NCBI RefSeq assembly: GCF_026072635.1
Contig: NZ_AP023081.1
Span: 2,874,501 to 2,938,500 of the forward strand
Source: Pseudomonas solani
GTDB taxonomy: Bacteria > Pseudomonadota > Gammaproteobacteria > Pseudomonadales > Pseudomonadaceae
DNA: 64,000 bases
Direction of reading: 5' to 3'
Positions 33,946-44,348 of the stretch are shown one piece after another. The position numbers and the translations under genes were made by a program. The notes below the pieces were generated by a model, which had not been told where the DNA came from, made no database searches, and saw only the letters and a list, made by a program, of their open reading frames with translations. Positions within the stretch are counted from its first letter, which is position 1, and each line of letters starts with the position of its first letter.

Positions 33946-36900
33946 TTATACCGGCGCCTTTTCCTGAGCGCCAACAGGTTGACAGGGATCGAGGAATTGC
34001 CGGGCGAAAACGTCGGCGGGGAGGGGGCGGCTGACGACGTAGCCCTGGATCTGTTCGCAGCCTTCGGCGGTGAGGAAGGCTTCCTGGGCGTGGGTTTCGA
34101 CGCCTTCGGCGATGACGGTGAGCTGCATGCTGCGGCCGAGGGCGATGATGGCGCGGGCGATGGCGGCGTCTTCGAGGTCGTCTGGCAGGCCGCGGACGAA
34201 GGATTTGTCGATCTTGATGATGTCCAGCGGCAGGCGCTTGAGGTAGCTGAGGGAGGAGTAGCCGGTGCCGAAGTCGTCGATGGCCAGTTGCACGCCGAGC
34301 GCCTTGAGGGCGTGGAGCACGGCGAGGGCTTCTTCGGCCTGGCTCATGATGAAGCCTTCGGTGATTTCCAGTTGCAGGTGGCAGGGGACGACGCCTGTGT
34401 CCTGCAGCAGGCGGTCGATGCGCTCGACCAGTTGCGGCTGGCGCAGTTGGGCGCCGGCGAGGTTGACGGAGAGCGGGCCGAAGGGGGCGTGGCGGTCCTG
34501 CCATTCGCGCATCTGCCGGCAGGCTTCGGCGAGGACCCAGTCGCCCAGGGGGAGGATGAGGCCGTTCTCTTCGGCGAGGGGGATGAAGCGCTCGGGGGAG
34601 ATTTCGCCGAACAGGGGGTGGTGCCAGCGGATCAGGGCTTCGGCGCCGATCAGGCGGCGGTTCTGCAGGCACAGCTTGGGTTGGTAGTAGAGGCTGAGTT
34701 CGCCACGTTCGAGGGCACGGCGCAGTTCGTTCTCCAGGGCCATGCGTTCGTTGGCCTGGAAGGTGAGGTCGCGGGTGTAGAACTCGATGCGGTTGCGGCC
34801 CTTGGATTTGGCGCGGTACATGGCGGCGTCGGCGTTCTTGACGACGGTGGCGACATCGCTGCCGTGTTCGGGGTAGAGGCTGATGCCGATGCTGGCGCTG
34901 GTGAAGAACTCGTGTTCGTCGGCCTCGAAAGGGGCGCTGAAGCAGGCGAGCACTTTGCTGGCGATGTGCTCGGCGTCAGCGGCGGTGTGCAGGCCGGGCA
35001 GCAGGATGATGAATTCGTCGCCGCCGAGGCGGGCGACGGTGTCGATGTCGCGAAGCTGGTCCTTGAGGCGGGTGGCGATGCTTTTGAGCAGGAGGTCGCC
35101 GACCGGGTGGCCGAGGCTGTCGTTGATGTGCTTGAAGCGGTCGAGGTCGATGAAGAGTACGGCGCCTCGCTGGGCGTCGGTGGTGGCGTCGAGCAGGGCG
35201 GCCTGCAGGCGACTTTCGAAGAGGATGCGGTTGGGCAGCCCGGTGAGGGGGTCGTGGTGGGCCTGGTAGTCGAGGCGGGCCTGGGCGTGCTTGAGGGTGG
35301 AGATGTCGGCGAAGACGCCGACGAAGTGGGTGATCTGCTCGCCGCGGTTGCGCACGGCGCTGATGGTCAGCCATTCGGGATAGGGTTCGCCGTTCTTGCG
35401 GCGGTTCCAGATTTCGCCCTGCCAGTGGCCGTCGGCGGCGAGCTGGTGCCACATGGCGGCGTAGAAGGCGCTGTCGTGCTGGCCGGAGGCGAGCAGGCGC
35501 GGTGATTGGCCGAGGGCTTCGGCTTCGCTGTAGCCGGTGATTTCGGTGAAGGCGCGGTTGACGGCGGTGATGCGCTGTTCGGTGTCGGTGATCATCACGC
35601 CTTCGGCGGTGCTTTCGAAGACGGTGGCAGCCTGCAGGAGCTTTTCCTGCATCTGCTGGCGCTCGGTGATGTCGCGGGCGATGGTGAGGACGCAGGCTTC
35701 GCCGTTGATGGGGATGGGTTGGGCGGTGAGTTCGCAGAGGCGGATGCTGCCGCCCTTGGTGCGTATCGGGGCGGTGAAGCTGCGCAGGCTGCCCTGGTCG
35801 CGGATGGCGTGGACCATATGCTGGCGGTCTTCGGGGTTGGCCCAGATGCCGAGTTCGAGGGTGGAGCGGTCGGCGGCTTCGCCGGCGACGTAGCCGGTGA
35901 TGCGGGTGAAGCCTTCGTTGGCTTCGATGAGCCTGCCGTCGACCAGGCGGGTGATGAGCAGGCCGTCGGGGGATGCGTGGAAGGCGCGGGCGAATTTCTC
36001 TTCGGAGATCTTCAGTTGCTGCTGGGTTTCCTTGACCAGGGTGATGTCGCGCACGACGACGATGAGGGCGGGGATGCCGTCGAGGTCGATGGGTTGCGCG
36101 GAGATGAGGCCGGTGAAGCTTTCGCCGTTCTGCCGGCGGAAGGTCATTTCCAGGTTGTGCAGGCTTTCGTTCTGCAGGCGCTGGAGGAGGCCGGGCCCCA
36201 TGTCGGGGGTGCCCCAGATGCCCAGTTCGGTGGCGGTACGGCCGATGGCCTGGGCGGCGTCGATGCCGGTCTGTTGCTCGAAGGTGCGGTTGACGTCGAG
36301 CAGGCGGCCGTCCTGGCGGCGGGCGAGGGCGATGACGTCGGGGCAGTTGTGGAACACGGAGGCGAACTTCTGTTGGGAGAGGCGCAGGGCGTGTTCGGTG
36401 TCCTTGGCTTCGGTGATGTCGATCATCAGGCCGCGGATGATCTGGCTGTCGCCCTGGGGGTCGAGGGTGACGATGTCGCGGATCCACAGGACGCGGCCGT
36501 CGGCAGCGAGCATGCGGTAGTCGAAGCTGTGGTCGCGCCCGGCGGCGACTTCTTCGTTGCAGACATATTCAGCGTGCTGGGCGTCTTCGGGATGGAGGGT
36601 GCGCTGCCAGAAACCGGGCTCGAGCCAGTCTGCCAGGGGTAGCCGAGCAGGCGCTCGGCGTGGGGCGAGACGTAGGTGAAGCGGTGTTCGTCGAGGCGCA
36701 TTTCCCAGGCGATGGCGTTGAGGCTTTCGACCAGGCCACGGTAGTGCTGTTCGCTGGTGCGCAGTTCGTCTTCGAGCAGGGCGCGGCGTGACATTTCGCC
36801 GCTGAGGCGGCGGTTGATGCGCAGGACGAAGACCAGGGCGAGGCCGATCAGTAGCAGGGCGGGGAGCCCGTAGGCGATGAGGGTGGTCCAGACCGGGCGC

Positions 36901-37679
36901 CGGTCGATGACGCCGCCGACCCAGCGGTCCTGGATGGCTTCGATCTGGGCAGCGCTGATGTCGGCGAAGACCTTGTCGAGGATGCCGACCAGGGGGGTGT
37001 CGCTACGCGGCGTGGCCATGGCGAGCTGGTAGCGGTAGGGCGTCTCGCCGCTGATGTAGAGGCCTTCGAGCCGGAGTTGGCGCAGGCTCCAGACGCTGGA
37101 GGCGAGGTCGCCGACGAAGGCGTCGGCCTGCCCGGTAGCGAGGGCCTGGAGGCCGGCGGCGACGTTGGGCAAGGGCAGGAGGTTGAGGTCGGGATTGCCG
37201 CTGCGCAGCAGTTCGTGAGGGGCGTAGTCCTCGACCACGGCGATCTTGAGGCCGTAGAGCTCGCCGAGCGATTTGGGCTGTGGGCCGCCGTCGCGGGCGA
37301 GGATGACGATGGGGAAGTCGAGGTAGGGGCGGGTGAAACTGAGGTATTGCTGGCGTTCGGGGGTGGACATGACGCCGGGCAGCAGGTCGAGCTGGCCATT
37401 GCGGGCCTGCTCCAGCACTTCACCCCAGTTGCGTGGTTCCACCGGCTCGAGGCGGACGCCCAGGCGTTCCTGGATCAGCTTGACGTAGTCGGCGGCGAGG
37501 CCCTGGTGGCGGCCCTGGCTGTCGCGGAATTCGAAGGGGGGCCAGGAGGCGTCGATGCCCATGCGCAGGACGGGGTGGTCCTGCAGCCATGCCTGTTCTT
37601 CCTGGGTGAAGGTGAGCGCTCCGGACGGGGCTGCCCAGAACGCCAGACACAGCAGGAGAATGGCAGGCAGACGCGCCAT
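33946..37679 (-). pseudogene. rmcA: RmcA-like c-di-GMP diguanylate cyclase/phosphodiesterase, one frameshift
   Basis: With one base restored at CC 36625-36626 the product is about 1,244 residues. It has a signal peptide, a periplasmic SBP_bac_3 domain (LRMGIDASWPPFEF), one membrane span, four PAS domains, a GGDEF domain with intact RLGGDEF, and an EAL domain with EALIRW, IDDFGTGYSS and KIDKSF all present. It can therefore make and break c-di-GMP in principle. The order and position next to rpoD match P. aeruginosa RmcA, which links redox and amino-acid signals to biofilm. The break lies in the first PAS domain. Since both halves are well conserved, sequence error is more likely than loss. Confidence 0.88.
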
Positions 37680-37744
37680 GACGGTCCCGTTCCACGAAGT
37701 GATAGGCGGAAGTGTAGACGCGGCAGCTGGCGCTTTGGTAGCAG

Positions 37745-37772
37745 AAAGAAAAACCCCCGGACTGGCCGGGGG
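37745..37772 (-). terminator. rpoD terminator
   Basis: On the minus strand CCCCCGG-CCAGT-CCGGGGG is followed by TTTTTCTTT. It starts 8 bases past the rpoD stop. Confidence 0.9.
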
Positions 37773-37780
37773 TTGTTCGA

Positions 37781-39631
37781 TCACTCGTCGAGGAAGGAGC
37801 GCAGATGCTCGCTTCGCGACGGGTGGCGCAACTTGCGCAGCGCCTTGGCTTCGATCTGGCGGATCCGCTCGCGGGTCACATCGAACTGCTTGCCGACTTC
37901 CTCGAGGGTGTGGTCGGTGTTCATGTCGATGCCGAAGCGCATGCGCAGGACCTTGGCTTCACGGGCGGTGAGGCCGGCCAGTACTTCGCGGGTGGCTTCC
38001 TTGAGGCTTTCGACCGTGGCCACGTCGATCGGGGACTGCATGGTGCTGTCCTCGATGAAGTCGCCCAGGTGGGAATCCTCGTCGTCGCCGATCGGGGTTT
38101 CCATGGAGATCGGTTCTTTGGCGATCTTCAGTACCTTGCGGATCTTGTCCTCGGGCATTTCCATGCGCTCGCCAAGCTCTTCCGGGGTGGGCTCGCGGCC
38201 CATTTCCTGGAGCATCTGGCGGGAGATGCGGTTGAGCTTGTTGATGGTCTCGATCATGTGCACCGGAATACGGATGGTGCGGGCCTGGTCGGCGATCGAG
38301 CGAGTGATCGCCTGACGGATCCACCAGGTGGCATAGGTCGAGAACTTGTAGCCGCGCCGGTATTCGAACTTGTCCACCGCCTTCATCAGGCCGATGTTGC
38401 CTTCCTGGATCAGGTCGAGGAACTGCAGGCCGCGGTTGGTGTACTTCTTGGCGATGGAGATCACGAGGCGCAGGTTGGCCTCGACCATTTCCTTCTTCGC
38501 CCGGCGAGCTTTCGCTTCACCGATGGACATGCGGCGGTTGACGTCCTTGATCTCGGAAATCTTGAGGTCGACTTCCTTCTCGAGGTCGATCAGCTTCTGC
38601 TGATTGCGCTTGACGTCGTCGACCAGCTTGCTCAGAGCTTCGGCGTACTTGGCCTTGCCTTTGGTCAGGCCTTCGACCCAGGTCAGGTCGACTTCGTTGC
38701 CGGGGAACAGGCGCAGGAAGTCGGCACGCGGCATGCGGGCATCACGCACGCAGAGCTGCATGATGGCGCGCTCCTGGGCGCGGACACGGTCAAGGGCGTC
38801 ACGAACGCGGTCTACCAGGGCATCGAACTGTTTGGGTACCAGTTTGATGGGCATGAACAGCTCGGCGAGGCCTTGCAGTTCATCGATGGCCTGTTTGCTG
38901 GAACGACCATGCTTCTTCAGCGCCTTGCGGGCCTTTTCCAGCTGGTCGGAGACGGCTGTGAAGCGGCGCAGGGCCTCTTCCGGGTCGGGACCGCCGTCGC
39001 CTTCTTCCTCGGCGTCGTCGCTCTCACCTTCCTCTTCTTCGTCTTCGTCCTTTTCCTTCGCGGCGCTTTCTTCCTTCGGGACGACAGGCTCGACTTCCTC
39101 GGCCGGCACGCTGCCGTCGTCGGGGTCGATGTAGCCAGCGAGGACGTCGGAGAGACGGCCACCTTCGGTAGTGACGCGATGGTACTCGGAGAGAATGCTG
39201 TCGACGGTACCGGGGAAGTGGGCGATCGCGCTCATTACTTCGCGAATGCCTTCCTCGATGCGCTTGGCGATCTCGATCTCGCCTTCGCGAGTCAGCAGTT
39301 CCACCGTGCCCATTTCACGCATGTACATGCGCACCGGGTCGGTGGTTCGGCCAATGTCGGTCTCGACGGCTGCGAGTGCGGCGGCGGCTTCTTCGGCTGC
39401 AGCCTCGTCGGTGTCGGCTTCGGCCAACAACAGGGCGTCCGCATCCGGAGCACTCTCGAATACGTTGATCCCCATGTCATTGATCATGCGGATGATGTCT
39501 TCCACCTGTTCCGGATCGGAAATATCCTCCGGCAGATGGTCATTGACCTCCGCGTAAGTCAGGTAACCCTGCTCACGACCACGGGCGATCAACTCTTTGA
39601 GGCGAGACTGCTGTTGCGCTTTTCCGGACAT
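37781..39631 (-). CDS. rpoD: RNA polymerase primary sigma factor (sigma-70)
   Basis: The 616-residue protein has region 1.1 (SRLKELIARGREQGYLTYAEV), a very acidic insert at about 190-220, the conserved core of region 2 (GLQFLDLIQEGNIGLMKAVD and YKFSTYATWWIRQAI) and region 4.2 (LEEVGKQFDVTRERIRQIE). It directs RNA polymerase to housekeeping promoters. Length and sequence match Pseudomonas RpoD. It is the last gene of the macromolecular synthesis order rpsU-dnaG-rpoD on the minus strand, 67 bases after dnaG. Confidence 0.98.
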   Translation of the reverse strand: MSGKAQQQSRLKELIARGREQGYLTYAEVNDHLPEDISDPEQVEDIIRMINDMGINVFESAPDADALLLAEADTDEAAAEEAAAALAAVETDIGRTTDPVRMYMREMGTVELLTREGEIEIAKRIEEGIREVMSAIAHFPGTVDSILSEYHRVTTEGGRLSDVLAGYIDPDDGSVPAEEVEPVVPKEESAAKEKDEDEEEEGESDDAEEEGDGGPDPEEALRRFTAVSDQLEKARKALKKHGRSSKQAIDELQGLAELFMPIKLVPKQFDALVDRVRDALDRVRAQERAIMQLCVRDARMPRADFLRLFPGNEVDLTWVEGLTKGKAKYAEALSKLVDDVKRNQQKLIDLEKEVDLKISEIKDVNRRMSIGEAKARRAKKEMVEANLRLVISIAKKYTNRGLQFLDLIQEGNIGLMKAVDKFEYRRGYKFSTYATWWIRQAITRSIADQARTIRIPVHMIETINKLNRISRQMLQEMGREPTPEELGERMEMPEDKIRKVLKIAKEPISMETPIGDDEDSHLGDFIEDSTMQSPIDVATVESLKEATREVLAGLTAREAKVLRMRFGIDMNTDHTLEEVGKQFDVTRERIRQIEAKALRKLRHPSRSEHLRSFLDE

Positions 39632-39698
39632 AACACCCTATCCACTTAAGGTCTTGGCGGGCTAAAAACAAGCCGAGGATTATACCTGACCAGAGGCC

Positions 39699-41678
39699 TC
39701 AAGCGCCAGTTGGGCTGGTGGAGGCTGGAGATGGACTGCGGCTGAGGAGGTCGCGCAGCTGGTCTTTCTCCTCTGCGCTGAGTTCGCTCTGCCTTGCTTT
39801 GCGTAGCAGTTGTTCGAGGCTGCGCTCGCGTTGGCGGGCCGACAACCTAGTTATAGTGTCGAAAAACTGTTGTTCAAGGTTGTCGCTCGAAATCAACCAT
39901 TCCTTCTCCGCCAGTGCCTGCAGCAGCCGGCCCTGTTCGGTGCCGTGCCAGCGGGCGATGAGCTGCAGCGAGCGCAGCTTGGGGTTCTTCTGCAGGGCTT
40001 CGAGGAGCGACACCATCAAGCGGGCGTACGTGTCGTCTTCTGCGGCGAAATGGCTGGCATTTTCCACCTTCTGCGCAAGGTTCGGATGGTGAAGCAGCGT
40101 CCTTAGGGCCGTCAGGGTTGGCGACTCGACCTTGATCTCGGTACGTGGCGGGCGCCTGAATTCGCCTTGGCCGCCTTTCTTGTCCCAGGGCTTTCCGCCC
40201 TTTTTCCAGTCGCCTTTCTTGCGCTCGGGCTTCTGCCATTCGCCCTGTTGTTGCCGGGCGGGTGGCTCGAAGTAGTGCTCCTGGCCGGCATCGCCATAGT
40301 TCTCGTAGCTGGCAGGGGCGCCGTAGTGGTAGTCGTCGGGGTAGTGCGACGCTTCGCCGCTGTGCGGCGGTGCGTCGTGGCTTAGCTGGCCGATGGCCTC
40401 ACCGTTCAGGCCGGTGATTTCCGACAGGCGCTGACGCATCAGCGTACGCAGGTTGGCGCCGGGCACTTTGTCGATCAGTGGCGCGGCCAGGGTAACCAGG
40501 TGCGCCTTGCCTTCCAGGGAGCTGGGATCGGCTTCGTCCCTCAGTTGCTGGAAGAAGTAATCGGCCAGGGGCTGCGCGTGCTGGGTGATGCGGGCGCGGA
40601 AGGCATCGGTACCCTCGGCGCGTACCAGGCTGTCCGGGTCTTCGCCTTCGGGGAGGAACAGGAAGCGTGCGCGCCGGCCGTCCTCCAGGGACGGTAGCGT
40701 GGCTTCCAGTGCGCGCCAGGCGGCCTTGCGTCCAGCCTGGTCGCCGTCGAAGCAGAACAGGATGCTGGGCACCAGGCGGAACAGGCGCTTGATGTGCTCC
40801 TCGCTGGTGGCGGTGCCGAGGGTGGCGACGGCGTTGCGCAGGCCTTGCTGGGCCAGGGCGATAACGTCCATGTAGCCTTCGACGACCATCACCTCGTCGA
40901 GGTTGCGGTTGTTCTTGCGGGCTTCGTAGAGACCGTAGAGTTCCTGGCCCTTGTGGAAGACCGGTGTTTCCGGCGAGTTCAGGTACTTGGGTTTGTCATC
41001 GCCCAGTACGCGACCGCCAAAGGCGATGACCCGGCCCCGGCTGTCGCGGATGGGGAACATCACGCGGTCACGGAAGCGGTCGTAGCGCTTGCCGCTATCG
41101 GCGTTCTCGATCAGCAGGCCGGCATCGATCATGGCCTTCTGCTGCAAGGCGTCGCTGGCCAGGTGCTTGAACAGGTTGTCCCACCCCGGTGGGGCGAAGC
41201 CGAGGCCGAAGTCGCGGGCTATTTCACCGGACAGGCCGCGTCCTTTCAGGTAGTCGACGGCGGCCTTACGTGTCGGGTGGCTCTTCAGGGCTTGGCGGTA
41301 GTAATCCGAGGCAGCTGTGAGCAGGGCGTAGAGCGGCGAGTCGGTGGCTTGGCGTGGGCGATTGTTGCGCCCGCTTTCTTCGCGCGGTACGTCCATGCCG
41401 GCACGTTTGGCCAGCTCCTCGACAGCCTCGGGGAAGTCGAGGTTGTCGTGGTCCATGATGAAGCCGAGGGCGTTGCCGCCGGCGCCACAGCCGAAGCAGT
41501 AGTAGAACTGCTTGTCGGGGCTGACGCTGAAAGAGGGCGTCTTTTCGTTATGGAATGGGCAGCGGGCGCTGTAGTTTTTGCCGGCCTTCTTCAGCTGGAT
41601 GCGCGAACTCACCACCTCGACTATGTCGGTGCGGTTCAGCAGATCGTCGATGAAGCCTTGGGGGATCAGGCCGGCCAT
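39699..41678 (-). CDS. dnaG: DNA primase
   Basis: The 659-residue primase has the CHC2 zinc finger (CPFHNEKTPSF, then YYCFGCG), the TOPRIM catalytic core (VMVVEGYMDVIAL and FCFDGDQAGRKAA) and a C-terminal helicase-binding domain. A low-complexity lysine/glycine-rich linker (KPERKKGDWKKGGKPWDK) joins them at about residues 475-520. It makes RNA primers for replication. It lies between rpsU and rpoD; the gap of 195 bases to rpsU contains a terminator but not the GatB/YqeY gene normally found there in Pseudomonas. Confidence 0.97.
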   Translation of the reverse strand: MAGLIPQGFIDDLLNRTDIVEVVSSRIQLKKAGKNYSARCPFHNEKTPSFSVSPDKQFYYCFGCGAGGNALGFIMDHDNLDFPEAVEELAKRAGMDVPREESGRNNRPRQATDSPLYALLTAASDYYRQALKSHPTRKAAVDYLKGRGLSGEIARDFGLGFAPPGWDNLFKHLASDALQQKAMIDAGLLIENADSGKRYDRFRDRVMFPIRDSRGRVIAFGGRVLGDDKPKYLNSPETPVFHKGQELYGLYEARKNNRNLDEVMVVEGYMDVIALAQQGLRNAVATLGTATSEEHIKRLFRLVPSILFCFDGDQAGRKAAWRALEATLPSLEDGRRARFLFLPEGEDPDSLVRAEGTDAFRARITQHAQPLADYFFQQLRDEADPSSLEGKAHLVTLAAPLIDKVPGANLRTLMRQRLSEITGLNGEAIGQLSHDAPPHSGEASHYPDDYHYGAPASYENYGDAGQEHYFEPPARQQQGEWQKPERKKGDWKKGGKPWDKKGGQGEFRRPPRTEIKVESPTLTALRTLLHHPNLAQKVENASHFAAEDDTYARLMVSLLEALQKNPKLRSLQLIARWHGTEQGRLLQALAEKEWLISSDNLEQQFFDTITRLSARQRERSLEQLLRKARQSELSAEEKDQLRDLLSRSPSPASTSPTGA

Positions 41679-41761
41679 AGGGTGCTCAGGACGCTGGGAG
41701 GGTCAAAGCATAGGCCCCCATCGCCGGTTGGCGATAGCGGCATTACCGGTGCTGCAAATGC

Positions 41762-41797
41762 AAAAAAACTCCGGCGTTCGCCATGGCGAAGCGGAGT
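41762..41797 (-). terminator. Terminator downstream of rpsU
   Basis: On the minus strand ACTCCGCTTCGCC pairs with GGCGAACGCCGGAGT (imperfect in the middle) and a run of seven T follows. It separates rpsU from dnaG and would reduce read-through into the primase gene, as in the E. coli operon. Confidence 0.75.
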
Positions 41798-41873
41798 GTC
41801 GCATGCGGTGCCTGAATGCACTCGCCCGGCCGGAGCCGGGCGATGCTGAAAGCGTGCGGCGAAGCCTGTTAAC

Positions 41874-42089
41874 TCAGTACAGGCGCTCGCGGCGGCGCTG
41901 CTCGCGCTGCACTTTCTTGGCGTGACGCTTCACTGCAGCAGCAGCTTTACGCTTGCGCTCTGCGGTGGGCTTCTCGTAGAACTCGCGGCTGCGGACTTCA
42001 GCCAGTACACCGGCTTTTTCGCAGGAGCGCTTGAAGCGACGCAGGGCTACGTCGAAGGGTTCGTTCTCTTTAACTTTGACGGCTGGCAT
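41874..42089 (-). CDS. rpsU: 30S ribosomal protein S21
   Basis: The 71-residue basic protein starts MPAVKVKENEPFDVALRRF and ends in a lysine/arginine-rich helix (RKAAAAVKRHAKKVQREQRR). S21 takes part in mRNA binding at initiation on the small subunit. It is divergent from tsaD with a 204-base shared promoter region, the usual arrangement in gammaproteobacteria. Confidence 0.98.
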   Translation of the reverse strand: MPAVKVKENEPFDVALRRFKRSCEKAGVLAEVRSREFYEKPTAERKRKAAAAVKRHAKKVQREQRRRERLY

Positions 42090-42293
42090 CCAGGTCGTAC
42101 CTTCACTAATTACCGTGGGTGAACGCGCTCCTGGCTAAGACTGCGGGAGAACGTCGGTTTTCAAGGGTTGCGGATGTTAACGCCTTGCGCCCTGGAATGC
42201 AAAGCCTTCAGTCGAAAACCGCTGGCCGGGGCGGAGGGCGGCGATTATGATGCGCGCCTTCTTTATTAGCTAGGCCTGGAAGGCAGGTTCCCA

Positions 42294-43319
42294 ATGCTAG
42301 TGCTGGGTCTGGAAACCTCTTGCGACGAGACCGGTGTCGCTCTCTACGACAGCGAGCGCGGCCTGTTGGCCGATGCGCTGTTCAGTCAGATCGACCTCCA
42401 TCGCGTGTACGGCGGCGTGGTGCCCGAGCTGGCGTCCCGCGATCACGTCAAGCGCATGCTGCCGCTGTTGCGCGAAGTGCTTGATGGCGCCGGTTGCAAG
42501 CCGGCCGATATCGATGGCATCGCCTACACCTCCGGCCCCGGCCTGGTCGGCGCGCTGCTGGTGGGTGCCTCCTGCGCCCAGGCCCTGGCGTTCGCCTGGG
42601 GCGTGCCTGCGCTGGGTGTGCACCATATGGAAGGCCATCTGCTGGCGCCGATGCTGGAAGAGCAGCCGCCGGAGTTTCCGTTCGTCGCCTTGCTGGTTTC
42701 CGGTGGCCATACCCAACTGGTTCGCGTCGATGGTATCGGCCGTTACGCTTTGCTCGGTGAGTCGGTGGACGACGCTGCGGGCGAAGCCTTCGACAAGACA
42801 GCCAAGCTCATCGGCCTGGGCTATCCGGGTGGCCCCGAGATCGCCCGCCTGGCCGAAAGCGGTGTGCCGGGACGCTTCACCTTCCCGCGCCCGATGACTG
42901 ATCGGCCTGGCCTGGATTTCAGCTTCAGCGGCCTCAAGACCTTCGCCCTCAACACCTGGCAGCAGTGCCGCAATGCTGGGGACGACGGTGAGCAACCCCG
43001 TTGCGACATCGCTCTGGCGTTCCAGCAGGCGGTGGTCGAGACTCTCGTCATCAAGTGCCGCCGGGCCCTGAAGCAGACCGGCTTGAAGCGACTGGTGATC
43101 GCCGGTGGGGTGAGTGCCAACCAGGCGCTGCGCCAATCACTGGAGGCGATGCTGGGCGAATTCCACGGCAACGTCTTTTATGCGCGCCCGCGGTTTTGCA
43201 CCGACAACGGCGCGATGATCGCCTATGCCGGTTGCCAGCGCCTGAAGGCCGGGCAGCAGGAAGGTCTGGCCATTGCCGTGCAGGCGCGCTGGCCGATGGA
43301 AAGCCTGCCGTCGATCTAG
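42294..43319 (+). CDS. tsaD: tRNA N6-adenosine threonylcarbamoyltransferase
   Basis: The 341-residue ASKHA-fold protein starts MLVLGLETSCDETGVALYD. It carries the metal-binding HHMEGH motif, SGGHTQL and the late VIAGGVSANQALR. With TsaB, TsaC and TsaE it puts threonylcarbamoyl on A37 of tRNAs that read ANN codons. Length is normal for the family. It converges on plsY, with a short dispersed repeat between. Confidence 0.97.
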   Translation: MLVLGLETSCDETGVALYDSERGLLADALFSQIDLHRVYGGVVPELASRDHVKRMLPLLREVLDGAGCKPADIDGIAYTSGPGLVGALLVGASCAQALAFAWGVPALGVHHMEGHLLAPMLEEQPPEFPFVALLVSGGHTQLVRVDGIGRYALLGESVDDAAGEAFDKTAKLIGLGYPGGPEIARLAESGVPGRFTFPRPMTDRPGLDFSFSGLKTFALNTWQQCRNAGDDGEQPRCDIALAFQQAVVETLVIKCRRALKQTGLKRLVIAGGVSANQALRQSLEAMLGEFHGNVFYARPRFCTDNGAMIAYAGCQRLKAGQQEGLAIAVQARWPMESLPSI

Positions 43320-43334
43320 CGTCGCATGGCGTCT

Positions 43335-43372
43335 TGTAGCTTCAGGCTTGTAGCTTGAGGCTGTCTTCAGTT
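43335..43372. repeat. Short dispersed AGCTTCAGGCTTGTAGCTTGAGGC repeat
   Basis: Degenerate copies of GTAGCTTGA/CAGGCT fill the gap between the convergent tsaD and plsY genes. Related sequences occur at 2486, 49558 and 54248. Confidence 0.45.
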
Positions 43373-43942
43373 TCAGAAATGTCGTTCGCGTCCTGCGAAA
43401 AGGTCGCGTAGATTGCCGCGGTGTCGCCAGACGATCAGGCAGCAGAGCACGGCCATTGGCAGCAGGGCTCCGGGTTTCTGCCAGGCCAGTAATGGCAGGG
43501 TCAGCGGCGTTGCGATCAGCGCGGCGAGCGAGCTGGTGCGGGTGAGGAAGAAGGTCAGCGCCCAGGCCCCGACAGCCAGCAAGGCGGCCGGCGGGTAGAG
43601 CCCGAGCAGCATGCCGGCGGCGGTGGCGACGCCCTTGCCGCCTCGAAAGCGGAAGTACAGCGGGTAGAGATGCCCGAGCACGGCGGCGAGGCCGATCCAG
43701 GCCTGTTTCTGGATGCCGAGCCCGATCAGGTAGGCGACCAGCACGGGCAGAAGGCCTTTGAGCAAGTCGCCGAGCAGGGTGAGGATCGCGAGCTTCTTGC
43801 CCGCCACGCGCAGCATGTTGGTGGCGCCCGGATTGCCTGAGCCCTGGTCGCGTGGGTCGGCGAAGCCGAAAAACCGGCTTAGCAGGATGGCGAAGGACAG
43901 CGAGCCGAGCAGGTAGGCGAGAATCGCCAGCAGCCAGAACAT
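43373..43942 (-). CDS. plsY: Glycerol-3-phosphate acyltransferase PlsY
   Basis: The 189-residue inner-membrane protein has about five membrane spans. The three PlsY motifs are visible: LLGSLSFAILLSR with SGNPGATNMLRVAG, then FRGGKGVATAAG. It moves an acyl group from acyl-phosphate to glycerol-3-phosphate, the first step of phospholipid synthesis. It is divergent from folB with a 52-base gap. Confidence 0.96.
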   Translation of the reverse strand: MFWLLAILAYLLGSLSFAILLSRFFGFADPRDQGSGNPGATNMLRVAGKKLAILTLLGDLLKGLLPVLVAYLIGLGIQKQAWIGLAAVLGHLYPLYFRFRGGKGVATAAGMLLGLYPPAALLAVGAWALTFFLTRTSSLAALIATPLTLPLLAWQKPGALLPMAVLCCLIVWRHRGNLRDLFAGRERHF

Positions 43943-43994
43943 TGGTATCCATTCCAGGGCGAGGGAGCCCTGATTCTAACGGGGCAGAAGTTAC

Positions 43995-44348
43995 GTGGAC
44001 ACGGTTTTCATCGAGGGTCTTGAAGTCGATACCGTCATTGGTGCGTACGACTGGGAGCGGAGCATTCGCCAGTGCCTGCGCCTGGACCTGCAAATGGCCT
44101 GGGACAACCGCCCGGCCGCCGCCGATGATGAGCTGGCCCATGCCCTGGACTACGCTTCTGTCTCCCAGCGCATCCAGGCGTTCGCTGGCGAATCGCAGTT
44201 CCTTCTCGTGGAAACCTTCGCCGAGCGATTGGTCGCTGTGCTCATGGCGGAATTCAACATTCCCTGGGTGCGGCTCAAGCTGCACAAGCCCGGTGCGGTG
44301 CCCGCTGCCAGCAGCGTTGGCGTGGAGATTGAACGCGGATGCCGCTGA
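43995..44348 (+). CDS. folB: Dihydroneopterin aldolase
   Basis: The 117-residue protein starts at GTG with MDTVFIEGLEVDTVIGAYDW and contains LDYASVSQRI and LVETFAERL, the family's active-site pieces. It cleaves dihydroneopterin in folate synthesis. The folK start overlaps its last 10 bases, so the two enzymes of consecutive steps are translated together. Confidence 0.95.
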   Translation: MDTVFIEGLEVDTVIGAYDWERSIRQCLRLDLQMAWDNRPAAADDELAHALDYASVSQRIQAFAGESQFLLVETFAERLVAVLMAEFNIPWVRLKLHKPGAVPAASSVGVEIERGCR

